From contig JAFLSL010000008.1 in NCBI GenBank assembly GCA_022510985.1, positions 1 to 13,087 of the forward strand: DNA of 13,087 nt, written 5' to 3'. Source of the stretch: Ruminococcus sp. GTDB taxonomy: Bacteria; Bacillota; Clostridia; Oscillospirales; Acutalibacteraceae. A program made the position numbers and the translations under genes. Positions 1-7,248 of the stretch are shown piece by piece. The stretch's first letter is position 1; every line of letters begins with the position of its first letter. Under the pieces are notes generated by a model. That model was not told the DNA's origin. It saw nothing but the letters and a program-made list of their open reading frames with translations, and ran no database searches.

Positions 1-818
1 GACGGAGCACATACAAGAATTTTATTAGGCTTAGTATTTACAAAGCTTTCAACATTAAGTCTGCCGGGTTTGTTCTCATAAGCGAGCTTTATCGGTACTT
101 CCTTTTCGGGAAGGACAGAAAAATTAACAGTAACAGTTTCCTCACTCAGATTTATCATTCCATTTGAAATTTCTGAGCCTAAGCTGTCGTATAGCTTTAT
201 ATCAAACTCAGAGGATTTATCCGCACGAATCTCTCCACCTATTGTCCCTTCGATTGCGGCTGACGCAATTTTAGAAACCTCAGAGCGTGGGCCGCTGACA
301 GATATCTCGTCAGTCGAAAGAGCAACATCAGCGTGGTAGCCTTCTGCAACGGAATAAATAAGCTTGTTTTCAACTTTAAAGCTTGCCTCTTTGGAATAAT
401 CAACATAAACAGTAATTACAGAGGGCGAAGCTGTTGAAACAATTTCAAAGTTATCGCTACTATTTGCTTTTCTTGTGCTGAGCGAAAGTGCATAGGTTCC
501 CGAGGTCGAAATTGAGCCGGCAGTCTGAGCAGATACAACAATATCGTCGCTCGAAATTGTGCCTAAGGTTACACGGTTACCTTTTACAGTTACCGACGCA
601 GTTTGGTCATCTCCCGAGAAAATTTTAAGACCGTTGTTGACAGCCTCATCGGACAAGTTGATTTGAATCGGAATATTGCTTATGACTGTATCGGATTCAT
701 TTGTGTTACTCAAACTCATAATTACCCAAACAGAAATAGCTATAAGCAAGGATAACACCAATAGAAATTTATTATTTCTGAAAAGTCTTGACGGGCTGAA
801 ACCACGTTTATTCTTCAT
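1..818 (-). CDS. cdaR: CdaR (YbbR-domain) regulator of c-di-AMP synthase, C-terminus off the window
   Basis: This is the membrane-anchored, extracytoplasmic partner of CdaA, which in Firmicutes modulates diadenylate cyclase activity. I translated it by hand: the frame is open for 272 codons from an ATG at 818-816 to the left edge, so the 3' end is missing. Residues 1-16 are basic, 17-36 form one membrane helix, and the rest is extracellular. Two YbbR-like beta repeats (about 50-140 and 145-235) are visible, the second with the family signature VSGPRSEV at 174-181, and a third starts near 240. The start overlaps the end of cdaA by 11 nt and is preceded by AAAGGAG, so the two are co-translated from the cdaA promoter. 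The usual third gene, glmM, would lie beyond the left edge, but that is inference. Confidence in the family is high because of the neighbour. Confidence 0.9.
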   Translation of the reverse strand, partial: MKNKRGFSPSRLFRNNKFLLVLSLLIAISVWVIMSLSNTNESDTVISNIPIQINLSDEAVNNGLKIFSGDDQTASVTVKGNRVTLGTISSDDIVVSAQTAGSISTSGTYALSLSTRKANSSDNFEIVSTASPSVITVYVDYSKEASFKVENKLIYSVAEGYHADVALSTDEISVSGPRSEVSKIASAAIEGTIGGEIRADKSSEFDIKLYDSLGSEISNGMINLSEETVTVNFSVLPEKEVPIKLAYENKPGRLNVESFVNTKPNKILVCAP

Positions 819-1695
819 CTTTATTCTCCTTTCTTTTCGAGGAAAACTTTGATGAATTCTTAACATAAACCTTGGTATCATCTAAAAGAAGATTTTCAAG
901 ATGTGAAATAAGCGTTTCACGATTAAAGTCCCTTTGAAGTTGTCCATTAACAGCAACAGAAATATTTCCGGTTTCCTCACTGACTATGACAATAGCGGCG
1001 TCTGAAACCTCGCTCATTCCGAGAGCGGCACGATGACGCGTACCGAGATTAATATCAACATTTTTGTTATCTGTAAGCGGAAGAATACAACCTGCAGCAT
1101 ATATTTTTCCGTTTCGGATAATGGTTGCACCGTCGTGAAGTGGAGCTTTATTGAAAAAGATATTTCCAAGCAAAGCTACCGACGGAACACTATCAAGAAT
1201 AGTGCCTGTATCTGCAATATCGGAAAGTTTTATATCGCGTTCAAATACAATAAGAGCACCTGTTTTTGAGCTTGAGAAAACTGTCGCTGCGTCAGCTACA
1301 TTAATAATAGACTTTTTAATAGCCTTAACTTCCTTGTCGGTCTTGTTCTTATTAAATATAAAAGAAAGATAACGCTTTCCGAGATTACTTTGACCAATTC
1401 TCTCAAGTGCCTTTCTGATTTCGGGCTGGAAAATAATTGCAATAATCAAAACAGAGAACTCAAAGAGAAGTCTCATCAAGTTTGTCATCATTGTTAAACC
1501 AAATAAAGACGAAACCAGATAAACCGCTAAAAGCACAACAACTCCCTTTAAAAGTTGTTCTGCACGAGTTTCTCTTACAAGTTTAAAGAGGCTGAATATG
1601 ATAAATGTAATCGCAATAATATCGACAACGTCTTTTATTTGAATTGTTCGAAACACTGCGAGAATATTATTAAATACTTCTAATAATATGTTCAT
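808..1695 (-). CDS. cdaA: Diadenylate cyclase CdaA (c-di-AMP synthase)
   Basis: This enzyme condenses two ATP into cyclic di-AMP, the second messenger controlling potassium and osmolyte uptake and cell-wall homeostasis. The 295 residues match a standard CdaA. Three hydrophobic N-terminal helices (about 23-39, 48-66 and 73-90) are followed by the linker FQPEIRKALERIG (89-101) and the DisA_N catalytic domain. The domain carries the DGA motif at 188-190 and GTRHR at 218-222, both intact, so it should be active. The tail (about 280-295) is charged and low in complexity. The start is decided by an AAGGAGG SD at 1701-1707, 5 nt upstream. It has its own promoter and overlaps cdaR by 11 nt. Confidence 0.97.
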   Translation of the reverse strand: MNILLEVFNNILAVFRTIQIKDVVDIIAITFIIFSLFKLVRETRAEQLLKGVVVLLAVYLVSSLFGLTMMTNLMRLLFEFSVLIIAIIFQPEIRKALERIGQSNLGKRYLSFIFNKNKTDKEVKAIKKSIINVADAATVFSSSKTGALIVFERDIKLSDIADTGTILDSVPSVALLGNIFFNKAPLHDGATIIRNGKIYAAGCILPLTDNKNVDINLGTRHRAALGMSEVSDAAIVIVSEETGNISVAVNGQLQRDFNRETLISHLENLLLDDTKVYVKNSSKFSSKRKENKDEE

Positions 1696-1708
1696 ATTAA
1701 CCTCCTTG

Positions 1709-1731
1709 TATAAATTAACAGGTTAATTATA
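1709..1731. promoter_or_regulatory. Dyad over the cdaA -10 and start site, possible operator
   Basis: ATTAAC (1714-1719) and GTTAAT (1722-1727) are perfect inverted repeats around AG. With one bulged A at 1713 the symmetry extends to TATA at both ends (1709-1712 and 1728-1731). The dyad covers the -10 box and the predicted transcription start, where a repressor would act. It is AT-rich, so chance is a real alternative. No regulator is identified. Confidence 0.35.
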
Positions 1732-1754
1732 CCATAAACCCGTAGCTTATTCAA
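1726..1754 (-). promoter_or_regulatory. SigA promoter of cdaA-cdaR
   Basis: Read on the minus strand: -35 TTGAAT (1754-1749), a 17-nt spacer, and a perfect -10 TATAAT (1731-1726) preceded by TGG, giving an extended -10. The predicted start is near 1719, about 24 nt before the cdaA ATG. It lies just after the stop codon of the cysteine desulfurase gene, with no terminator between. cdaAR can therefore be transcribed independently, but read-through from upstream is also possible. Confidence 0.8.
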
Positions 1755-1758
1755 GAGA

Positions 1759-2901
1759 TTATTTTATATTATAAACCGCATTAATAAGTGAATTAATATC
1801 GTTTCTTGTCGTAAATACTGACGGTACAACTCGAACCGTACCAATATCAAAGGTATCAAACGCTTTATGTGCAAGCGGTGCACAATGAAGTCCTGCTCTT
1901 GTAGCAATATTATATTTTTCGCTTAAAATACTTGAAACTGTTTCGCAATCTATACCATCTATATTAAAAGATAAGACAGGTGCGTAGTAGTTCATATCAG
2001 GCTCGTTTGTATATAATTTTACCTTTTTAATTGATTTAAGACAGTTGTAGGCGTGTTTAATATGATTTATTTCATTGTGATAAATTTTAAGAGAACCATA
2101 CCTATTTACAAAATCAATACCGCTTTTCAATCCTACTATTCCTGAGAAATTTGCTGTTCCGCTCTCAAATTTATCGGGCAAAATATCAGGTTGATACAGA
2201 TTATTCGAGTTACTGCCTGTTCCTCCTTCTATAAGACTATCGGGAACATTGTTACAATTAAAAATCAAAACTCCGGTACCCATCGGAGCGTAAAGTCCTT
2301 TATGCCCTGCTACGCATAAATAATCAATGGATGAATCGGATAAATCTATCGGAATAATACCGGCAGCCTGTGCGGCATCTACGCACGTCAAAATCCCATA
2401 CTGATGACACATAGCACATATTCTTTCGATTGGAAGTTTTATGCCGAACACATTGGACGCGTAGGTGCAGACTAATAACTTTGTGTTTTCCTGAATTGCG
2501 TTTCTGAAATTATTTAGAGTTTGTTCGTTGTCACCTTCTACCACTTTGGCAACAGTGTATGTTATATTATTTTTAGATTTCAGCTTTTCAATGGGACGTG
2601 ACACGGCATTATGTTCAAGCGATGATATTATAATATGGTCTCCGCTTTTAACAAGTCCTTTTATTACAAAATTTAACGCCTCGGTACAATTATGGGTGAA
2701 TACTACATTTGACGGATCAGATAGAGTAAAAAAATCGGCTACTGCTTTTCTTGCGTTATAAACCATTTCGGATGCTTTTATCGCAAGCTTATGTCCACCG
2801 CGGCCGGGATTAGCACTGAAATTTCTGAGGGCGAGGTTTACTGAATTTATTACTGATTGAGGTTTTGGGAAAGTTGTGGCTCCATTATCTAAATAAATCA
2901 T
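1759..2901 (-). CDS. Cysteine desulfurase-like PLP enzyme (class V aminotransferase fold, TIGR01977-type)
   Basis: This is a PLP enzyme expected to take sulfur (or selenium) from cysteine (or selenocysteine) and pass it on as a persulfide. The 380 residues begin MIYLDNGATTFPKP, as in the NifS/SufS superfamily. Visible landmarks are EHNA with the PLP-stacking His97, VDAAQ with Asp175 and Gln178, the PLP-binding Lys201 in AGHKGLYAPMGTG, and the catalytic-loop Cys340 in RAGLHCAPLAH. These last two motifs are typical of the TIGR01977 subfamily rather than of SufS or IscS. The start overlaps the stop of the DUF3343 gene as ATGA, with AGGA upstream, so translation is coupled. No suf or isc scaffold gene is adjacent, so I do not assign general Fe-S assembly. 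The physiological acceptor is unknown. Confidence 0.88.
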   Translation of the reverse strand: MIYLDNGATTFPKPQSVINSVNLALRNFSANPGRGGHKLAIKASEMVYNARKAVADFFTLSDPSNVVFTHNCTEALNFVIKGLVKSGDHIIISSLEHNAVSRPIEKLKSKNNITYTVAKVVEGDNEQTLNNFRNAIQENTKLLVCTYASNVFGIKLPIERICAMCHQYGILTCVDAAQAAGIIPIDLSDSSIDYLCVAGHKGLYAPMGTGVLIFNCNNVPDSLIEGGTGSNSNNLYQPDILPDKFESGTANFSGIVGLKSGIDFVNRYGSLKIYHNEINHIKHAYNCLKSIKKVKLYTNEPDMNYYAPVLSFNIDGIDCETVSSILSEKYNIATRAGLHCAPLAHKAFDTFDIGTVRVVPSVFTTRNDINSLINAVYNIK

Positions 2902-3113
2902 ATTGCTCGTCCTGAAACTTTTATATTATTTTTTCTTAAAATCTCAACAGCACGTGAGATGTTATTATTATTTATAGAAAGTCCATAGCTGCAGGAATGT
3001 TCGCCCTTTCCTGCAGGTATTCGCTGTATATTTGCTTTTATACCGTTTGACCTCAAAATATCTCTTGCTCTCATAGCCTGAGTTACAGAGTTCAATTTAA
3101 CTAAGTTGTCCAT
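2898..3113 (-). CDS. DUF3343 small protein, putative Se/S carrier-like
   Basis: This 71-residue soluble protein resembles the DUF3343 family (putative Se/S carrier-like). It has an N-terminal strand-helix (LVKLNSVTQAMRARDILRS), a single cysteine at residue 41 in HSCSYGL, and a C-terminal helix. Family members are often found beside class V aminotransferase-fold cysteine desulfurases. Here the genes overlap by 4 nt, so a role as acceptor or presenter of sulfur or selenium is a reasonable inference. The longer reading from GTG at 3122 is rejected because that GTG lies inside the SD. GAGGTG (3125-3120) stands 6 nt before the ATG at 3113, which I take as the start. The family call rests on pattern and context only. 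Confidence 0.72.
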   Translation of the reverse strand: MDNLVKLNSVTQAMRARDILRSNGIKANIQRIPAGKGEHSCSYGLSINNNNISRAVEILRKNNIKVSGRAI

Positions 3114-3135
3114 TTCTTTCACCTCATTTAATAAC

Positions 3136-3165
3136 AGAATATGCTGAAAAAAATATAAGGTGCAA
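3136..3165 (-). promoter_or_regulatory. Candidate promoter of the DUF3343-desulfurase pair
   Basis: On the minus strand: TTGCAC (3165-3160), an 18-nt spacer, and TATTCT (3141-3136). The -10 matches consensus at 4 of 6 positions. It fits because the gene pair directly follows the dap operon terminator and needs its own promoter. Confidence 0.45.
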
Positions 3166-3169
3166 GCTT

Positions 3170-3207
3170 AAAAAACAGCGTGCTGCCAAGGCAACACGCT
3201 GTTTTTT
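3170..3207. terminator. Intrinsic terminator of the asd-dapA-dapB operon
   Basis: A 13-nt perfect inverted repeat (3170-3182 and 3195-3207; core CAGCGTG/CACGCTG) has six A on one side and six T on the other. An inner GCC/GGC pair shortens the loop. It begins 11 nt after the dapB stop on the minus strand, and the symmetry would let it work in both directions. It separates the lysine operon from the DUF3343 pair. Confidence 0.92.
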
Positions 3208-3217
3208 AATATTTAAT

Positions 3218-3982
3218 TTACTTTAATTTATCAGCAAGCATTTGGCTCATATTATACATACCGGCTGGCTTACCTTTTATAAAAATCGCGGCATTAACCG
3301 CACCCGTTGCGAAAAGCTCCTTAGACTGTGACTGATGAGAAATTGTTACAACCTCATCATGTCCCGCAAATATAACATCATGTTCTCCAACGATTGTTCC
3401 GCCTCTTATTGCGTGAATACCGATTTCATTTTTTGAGCGTTTGCGACGGTATGCGTGGCGGTCGTATACATATTGAGGCTCTTTTTCAAGTTCCTCACAA
3501 ATCCCGTCAGCTATCATAAGTGCCGTACCCGAAGGAGCATCAACCTTTTGGTTGTGATGCTTTTCAATAATTTCAATATCAAAATCGTTTCCAAGCACCT
3601 TTGTTGCTTGTTTGGCAAGCTCAATTAAAAGATTAACACCGAGTGACATATTGCCTGAATAGAACACTGCAACTTCCTTGGATGCGGACTTAATCTTTTC
3701 AACTTGTTCAGGAGAATAACCTGTTGTACAAATTATTGCAGGAATTTTTTTATCGAGCAAATAATCGAGAAGTGAATTTAGTGACGCAGGGTTTGAAAAA
3801 TCTATTACTACATCGGCGGCTTCTTTAATATCTGAAAAATCTTTGTAGGTTGGAAAACTGTAATCGTTTTCGCCGAAAGCGTCAACACCGCACACGATTT
3901 GGCAGTTGTCGTTAGCGGAAACAGACTCAACCACAACGTGTCCCATTTTTCCGTTACATCCACATAAAATTATATTAGTCAT
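3218..3982 (-). CDS. dapB: 4-hydroxy-tetrahydrodipicolinate reductase DapB
   Basis: The enzyme reduces the DapA product to tetrahydrodipicolinate with NAD(P)H, the second step of the diaminopimelate/lysine pathway, in the cytoplasm. The 254 residues match the family length. The N-terminal dinucleotide-binding loop is GCNGKMG (8-14). The substrate and catalytic motif EKHHNQKVDAPSGTA holds the His pair 142-143, Lys146 and DAPSGTA 148-154. IHAIRGGTIVGEH follows in the C-terminal domain. An upstream in-frame ATG at 4024 would add 14 residues, but that extension contains the SD AAAAGGGG (3998-3991), so the start at 3982 is preferred. It lies 64 nt after dapA, unusually far for this operon, and that gap holds two competing hairpins that include the SD. 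It is the last gene of the operon. Confidence 0.96.
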   Translation of the reverse strand: MTNIILCGCNGKMGHVVVESVSANDNCQIVCGVDAFGENDYSFPTYKDFSDIKEAADVVIDFSNPASLNSLLDYLLDKKIPAIICTTGYSPEQVEKIKSASKEVAVFYSGNMSLGVNLLIELAKQATKVLGNDFDIEIIEKHHNQKVDAPSGTALMIADGICEELEKEPQYVYDRHAYRRKRSKNEIGIHAIRGGTIVGEHDVIFAGHDEVVTISHQSQSKELFATGAVNAAIFIKGKPAGMYNMSQMLADKLK

Positions 3983-3990
3983 TTTAACGT

Positions 3991-4010
3991 CCCCTTTTAA
4001 GGAAAAGAGG
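3991..4010 (-). promoter_or_regulatory. Hairpin sequestering the dapB SD
   Basis: On the minus-strand RNA, CCUCUUUU (4010-4003) can pair with AAAAGGGG (3998-3991), giving eight pairs including one G-U, around a CCUU loop. The second arm is the whole SD of dapB, 8 nt before its ATG. If formed it would block initiation. Confidence 0.45.
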
Positions 4011-4034
4011 CAAAAGATTACCAATTGCCCCTTT
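4004..4034 (-). promoter_or_regulatory. Alternative hairpin after dapA, competing with the dapB SD hairpin
   Basis: On the minus-strand RNA, AAAGGGGCAA (4034-4025) can pair with UUGCCUCUUU (4013-4004), ten pairs with one G-U, around an 11-nt loop. It starts 12 nt after the dapA stop. It uses the same central segment as the SD hairpin, so the two cannot form together. Only a short U-rich stretch follows, so it would be a weak terminator at best. Confidence 0.45.
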
Positions 4035-4046
4035 AGTTTAAGTATT

Positions 4047-4949
4047 TTATTTACTGTATTTGTTGATTAAATCGTACTTTGTTAAGCAGTCTTTGAGGTT
4101 GTGATAAGCCGCTGTGTTCATAGGAACAAGAGGTAATCTGCATTCGCCCGCGTTAAAACCGAAAAGGTTCATTGCAGTCTTAACAGGAATCGGGTTAACG
4201 TCACTGAACATAATATTCATAAGCTCAAGATAATGGAAATGGAGCTTTCTTGCACCTGCAAAGTCATTATCAAGGCAAAGCTGGCAGATATCGTGCATTT
4301 CCTGAGGGCAGATATTAGCAAATACCGAAATTACACCGAGTGCACCGAGCGACATAAACGGAACAGTCTGGTCGTCATTACCTGAATAAACATCAAGATT
4401 GTCACCGCAAAGTGAACGAATTAATGCAACCTGAGAAATATCGCCGCTCGCTTCTTTACATGCTACGATGTTAGGATGTTTGCAAAGCTCGGCATAAGTT
4501 TCGGGCTTAATATTGCATCCTGTACGTGACGGAACATTATAAAGAATAATCGGAATGTTAACAGAATCAGCAATAGTGTTAAAATGCTTTATAAGTCCCT
4601 GCTGAGAAGTTTTGTTGTAGTAAGGTGTTACACATAAGAGTGCGTCTACACCTGATTTTTCAGCCTCTCTAGAAAGCTTTATAGCTGTATTTGTATCATT
4701 ACTTCCTGTACCGCCGATTACAACAGTGCGATGGTTTACCTTTTCAGCAGCGAATCTTAAAACTTCGCTATGCTCCTCTTCGGAAAGAGTAGCCGCCTCT
4801 CCTGTTGTACCGCAAACAATAATGGCATCGGTACCATTGTTAATATGAAACTCTAAAAGCTCCTCCAAAGCATCATAGTTAACTGTTAAGTCGTCGTTCA
4901 TCGGTGTTATAAGTGCAACACCTGAACCTGTGAAAATTGGCCTTTTCAT
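4047..4949 (-). CDS. dapA: 4-hydroxy-tetrahydrodipicolinate synthase DapA
   Basis: This is a class I aldolase that condenses pyruvate with aspartate semialdehyde, the first committed step to diaminopimelate and lysine. The 300-residue TIM barrel carries all catalytic landmarks: GTTGE at 47-51, Tyr110-Tyr111 in TPYYNK, Tyr137 and Arg142 in LYNVPSRTG, and the Schiff-base Lys165 in ACKEASGD. An ATG 45 nt further upstream is rejected because GGAGG (4959-4955) sits 5 nt before the ATG at 4949 and because MKRPIFTGSGVALITPM is where family members begin. It starts 22 nt after asd. Feedback inhibition by lysine is common in this family but cannot be judged here. Confidence 0.97.
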   Translation of the reverse strand: MKRPIFTGSGVALITPMNDDLTVNYDALEELLEFHINNGTDAIIVCGTTGEAATLSEEEHSEVLRFAAEKVNHRTVVIGGTGSNDTNTAIKLSREAEKSGVDALLCVTPYYNKTSQQGLIKHFNTIADSVNIPIILYNVPSRTGCNIKPETYAELCKHPNIVACKEASGDISQVALIRSLCGDNLDVYSGNDDQTVPFMSLGALGVISVFANICPQEMHDICQLCLDNDFAGARKLHFHYLELMNIMFSDVNPIPVKTAMNLFGFNAGECRLPLVPMNTAAYHNLKDCLTKYDLINKYSK

Positions 4950-4971
4950 ATTTACCTCCAAATCAAATATA

Positions 4972-6051
4972 TCAGTCAATATAACCCTCTGCACAAAGCA
5001 GTTCAGCTAAAAGTACAGCTCCTCCTGCTGCACCGCGAAGGGTGTTGTGTGACATACATACAAATTTCAAATCATATTGTGTATCTTCTCTTAAACGTCC
5101 TACTGAGATTGCCATACCGCCCTCAATCTCTCTTGAAGATTTAATCTGCGGCTGGTCGGGTTCTGTGAAATAATGCAAGAACTGCTTAGGAGCACTGGGT
5201 AATTTAAGTTCTTGTGCTCTGCCCTCGTAGGACTGCCAGGTATTGATAACCTCGTCAACGGACGGAGCGTCATCCTTAAATGACATAAAAACAGCAGCTG
5301 TGTGTCCGTCAGATACAGGAACTCTAAGGCACTGTGATGTGATAGAGATATCGTTATTATCAACAATTTCGCCGTTTTCGATTGTACCCCAAATCTTAAG
5401 AGGTTCTTTCTCGGATTTTTCTTCTTCGCCACCGATATACGGAATAAGGTTATCTACCATCTCGGGCCATGTTTCAAATGTTTTGCCTGCACCTGAAATT
5501 GCCTGATACGTACAAGCGAGAACTTTATTAACTCCGAATTTTTTAAGCGGATGGATAGCGGGAACATAGCTTTGGAGAGAGCAGTTAGATTTAACTGCTA
5601 CAAAGCCTTTTTTAGTACCAAGACGCTTTCTCTGAGCTTCAATTATCTTAATATGTTCATCGTTAATCTCGGGAATTACCATAGGTACATCGGGGGTAAA
5701 ACGATGAGCAGAGTTGTTAGAAACGATAGGACATTCAGCCTTTGCGTATGCCTCTTCCAAAGCTCTGATCTCGTCTTTAGGCATATTTACAGCACAGAAA
5801 CAAAAATCAACATCCTTAACAACTTCATCGATATCAGCAGCATCGAGAATTGTCATATTCTTAACCTGCTCGGGCATAGGCTCACAAAGGAGCCAACGGT
5901 TTTCCATAAGCTCGCCGTATTTTTTGCCGGCACTTCTTGAGCTTGCAGCTAAGGTAGTTATATTAAACCAAGGGTGTTTATCGAGTAAGAAAAGAAATCT
6001 TTGACCTACCATTCCTGTAGCACCTATTATTCCAACATTATACTTTTTCAT
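4972..6051 (-). CDS. asd: Aspartate-semialdehyde dehydrogenase (long form)
   Basis: The enzyme reduces aspartyl phosphate to aspartate semialdehyde with NADPH, at the branch to lysine, diaminopimelate, threonine and methionine. The 359 residues correspond to the longer archaeal/fungal-like type, which is common in Clostridia. Motifs are the nucleotide loop GATGMVG (10-16), the catalytic Cys157 in KSNCSLQSY, His250 in SDGHTAAV (the family's general-base His), and the C-terminal NTLRGAAGG. The in-frame ATG at 6066 is rejected: GGAGG (6062-6058) is 6 nt before the ATG at 6051 and would lie inside the longer reading. It is the first gene of the asd-dapA-dapB operon, behind a strong promoter and a leader of roughly 95 nt. 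No lysine riboswitch fits in that space. Confidence 0.96.
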   Translation of the reverse strand: MKKYNVGIIGATGMVGQRFLFLLDKHPWFNITTLAASSRSAGKKYGELMENRWLLCEPMPEQVKNMTILDAADIDEVVKDVDFCFCAVNMPKDEIRALEEAYAKAECPIVSNNSAHRFTPDVPMVIPEINDEHIKIIEAQRKRLGTKKGFVAVKSNCSLQSYVPAIHPLKKFGVNKVLACTYQAISGAGKTFETWPEMVDNLIPYIGGEEEKSEKEPLKIWGTIENGEIVDNNDISITSQCLRVPVSDGHTAAVFMSFKDDAPSVDEVINTWQSYEGRAQELKLPSAPKQFLHYFTEPDQPQIKSSREIEGGMAISVGRLREDTQYDLKFVCMSHNTLRGAAGGAVLLAELLCAEGYID

Positions 6052-6068
6052 TTTGATCCTCCACAATA

Positions 6069-6094
6069 TTACAATTTTTTAAAAATAGTTGTAA
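6069..6094 (-). other. AT-rich inverted repeat in the asd leader
   Basis: TTACAA (6069-6074) and TTGTAA (6089-6094) are inverted, with T and A runs between them that can also pair. The stem would lie 7 nt before the asd SD. It has no GC core and may be chance. TTGTAA also serves as the -35 of a candidate queA promoter on the other strand. Confidence 0.25.
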
Positions 6095-6117
6095 CTTTAA
6101 ACAAAATAAGCTATTAT
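6089..6117 (+). promoter_or_regulatory. Candidate promoter of queA-tgt
   Basis: TTGTAA (6089-6094), a 17-nt spacer, and TATTAT (6112-6117) on the plus strand would give a leader of about 90 nt. Other TATAAT-like boxes at 6150 and 6183 lack a -35 partner. The assignment is tentative. Confidence 0.35.
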
Positions 6118-6152
6118 ATACAAGTACCTAAGCTAAACCATATCTACCCTAT

Positions 6153-6181
6153 AATATACCATTATAAGGATTTAATGTCAA
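6153..6181 (-). promoter_or_regulatory. SigA promoter of the asd-dapA-dapB operon
   Basis: On the minus strand: perfect -35 TTGACA (6181-6176), a 17-nt spacer ending in TGG, and -10 TATATT (6158-6153). It predicts a transcript start near 6146. This is the best promoter in the window by consensus. Confidence 0.8.
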
Positions 6182-6214
6182 TTATAATTCAAAATTTTAT
6201 TTGAAAGGGATAAT

Positions 6215-7240
6215 ATGAAAACAAGCGATTTTTTCTATGAGCTACCAAAGGAGCTTATTGCTCAGACACCTGTCCAACCGAGAGATTCATCAAAATTACT
6301 TGTACTTGGCAGAAATAACGGTGAAATAGAACATAAACATTTTTATGATATTATAGATTACCTTGAAGAAGGTGATTGCCTTATTGCGAATGATTCAAGA
6401 GTTTTGCCCGCGAGAATTTTCGGTGTAAAGGAAGAAACGGGTGCGAAAGTTGAATTTCTACTATTAAGGCAAATCAGCGGTAACAAATGGGAAACCTTAT
6501 GTAAACCCGCTAAAAAAGCCAAAGTCGGAACGAGATTTGATTTTGAAAACGGACTTCTTAAGGCAACTATCGTTGAAGCAAAGGAAGACGGAAACAGGAT
6601 TGTTGACTTTGAGTGCGATGAAAACTTTTTTGCTACTCTTGATAAAATCGGACAAATGCCCCTTCCCCCTTATATTACTGAAAAACTTGAGGATAAAGAA
6701 AGATATCAGACGGTTTATTCAAACGAACTCGGTTCTGCTGCGGCACCAACTGCAGGACTTCATTTTACAACCGAGCTTATGGATAAAATTAAGGCTAAGG
6801 GAGTTAAAATTGCTTACGTCACTCTCCACGTTGGACTGGGAACGTTCAGACCCGTTAAGGTCGATGATGTTACGAAACATAAAATGCACAGCGAACATTA
6901 CGAAATCCCCGAAGAGACAGCCAAGATTATTAAAGAAACGAAGGCTTTAGGCAAAAGAGTTATCGCAATCGGAACGACCTCTTGCAGAACATTGGAAAGC
7001 GTTTCTTCAACCTTTGGAGAAATAAAAGCATGCGACGGCTGGACTGATATTTTCATTTATCCGGGATATGAATTCAAGGTTTTAGACGGACTTATCACAA
7101 ACTTTCATTTACCTGAAAGCACACTGATTATGCTTGTTTCGGCATTTGCGGGCTATGATAATATTATGAACGCCTACAAAACGGCTGTTGATGAAAAATA
7201 CAGATTCTTTTCATTCGGCGACGCAATGGCAATTTTATAG
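6215..7240 (+). CDS. queA: S-adenosylmethionine:tRNA ribosyltransferase-isomerase QueA
   Basis: The enzyme transfers and isomerises the ribosyl part of SAM onto preQ1 at position 34 of GUN-anticodon tRNAs, giving epoxyqueuosine. The 341 residues match the family. Signatures are NDSRVLPAR (59-67), GQMPLPPYI (146-154), [13 protein letters not shown] (173-185), [10 protein letters not shown] (205-214), [10 protein letters not shown] (253-262), [10 protein letters not shown] (295-304) and the C-terminal FFSFGDAM. The start is supported by AAAGGGA 4 nt upstream. tgt follows after 8 nt, so the two consecutive steps are co-transcribed. I found no preQ1 riboswitch in front, and no preQ1 synthesis genes or epoxyqueuosine reductase in the window. 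Confidence 0.97.
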   Translation: MKTSDFFYELPKELIAQTPVQPRDSSKLLVLGRNNGEIEHKHFYDIIDYLEEGDCLIANDSRVLPARIFGVKEETGAKVEFLLLRQISGNKWETLCKPAKKAKVGTRFDFENGLLKATIVEAKEDGNRIVDFECDENFFATLDKIGQMPLPPYITEKLEDKERYQTVYSNELGSAAAPTAGLHFTTELMDKIKAKGVKIAYVTLHVGLGTFRPVKVDDVTKHKMHSEHYEIPEETAKIIKETKALGKRVIAIGTTSCRTLESVSSTFGEIKACDGWTDIFIYPGYEFKVLDGLITNFHLPESTLIMLVSAFAGYDNIMNAYKTAVDEKYRFFSFGDAMAIL

Positions 7241-7248
7241 GAGACATT

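Noticed and set aside
3983..4024. Upstream extension of dapB from ATG 4024
   Set aside because: The extension contains the SD for ATG 3982, and the Rossmann loop is normally near the N-terminus.
5100..5432. Antisense and alternative-frame ORFs inside asd
   Set aside because: Shadows of a highly conserved gene; no SD or recognisable motif.
6001..6204. Plus-strand reading frame over the asd start and the asd-queA gap
   Set aside because: It overlaps the asd promoter and coding start in antisense, has low-complexity composition and no SD or family motif.
6118..6214. Possible preQ1 riboswitch before queA
   Set aside because: No preQ1 aptamer-like C-rich core or pseudoknot pattern seen; only AT-rich promoter sequence and a weak TTCAAA/TTTGAA repeat at 6188-6205.
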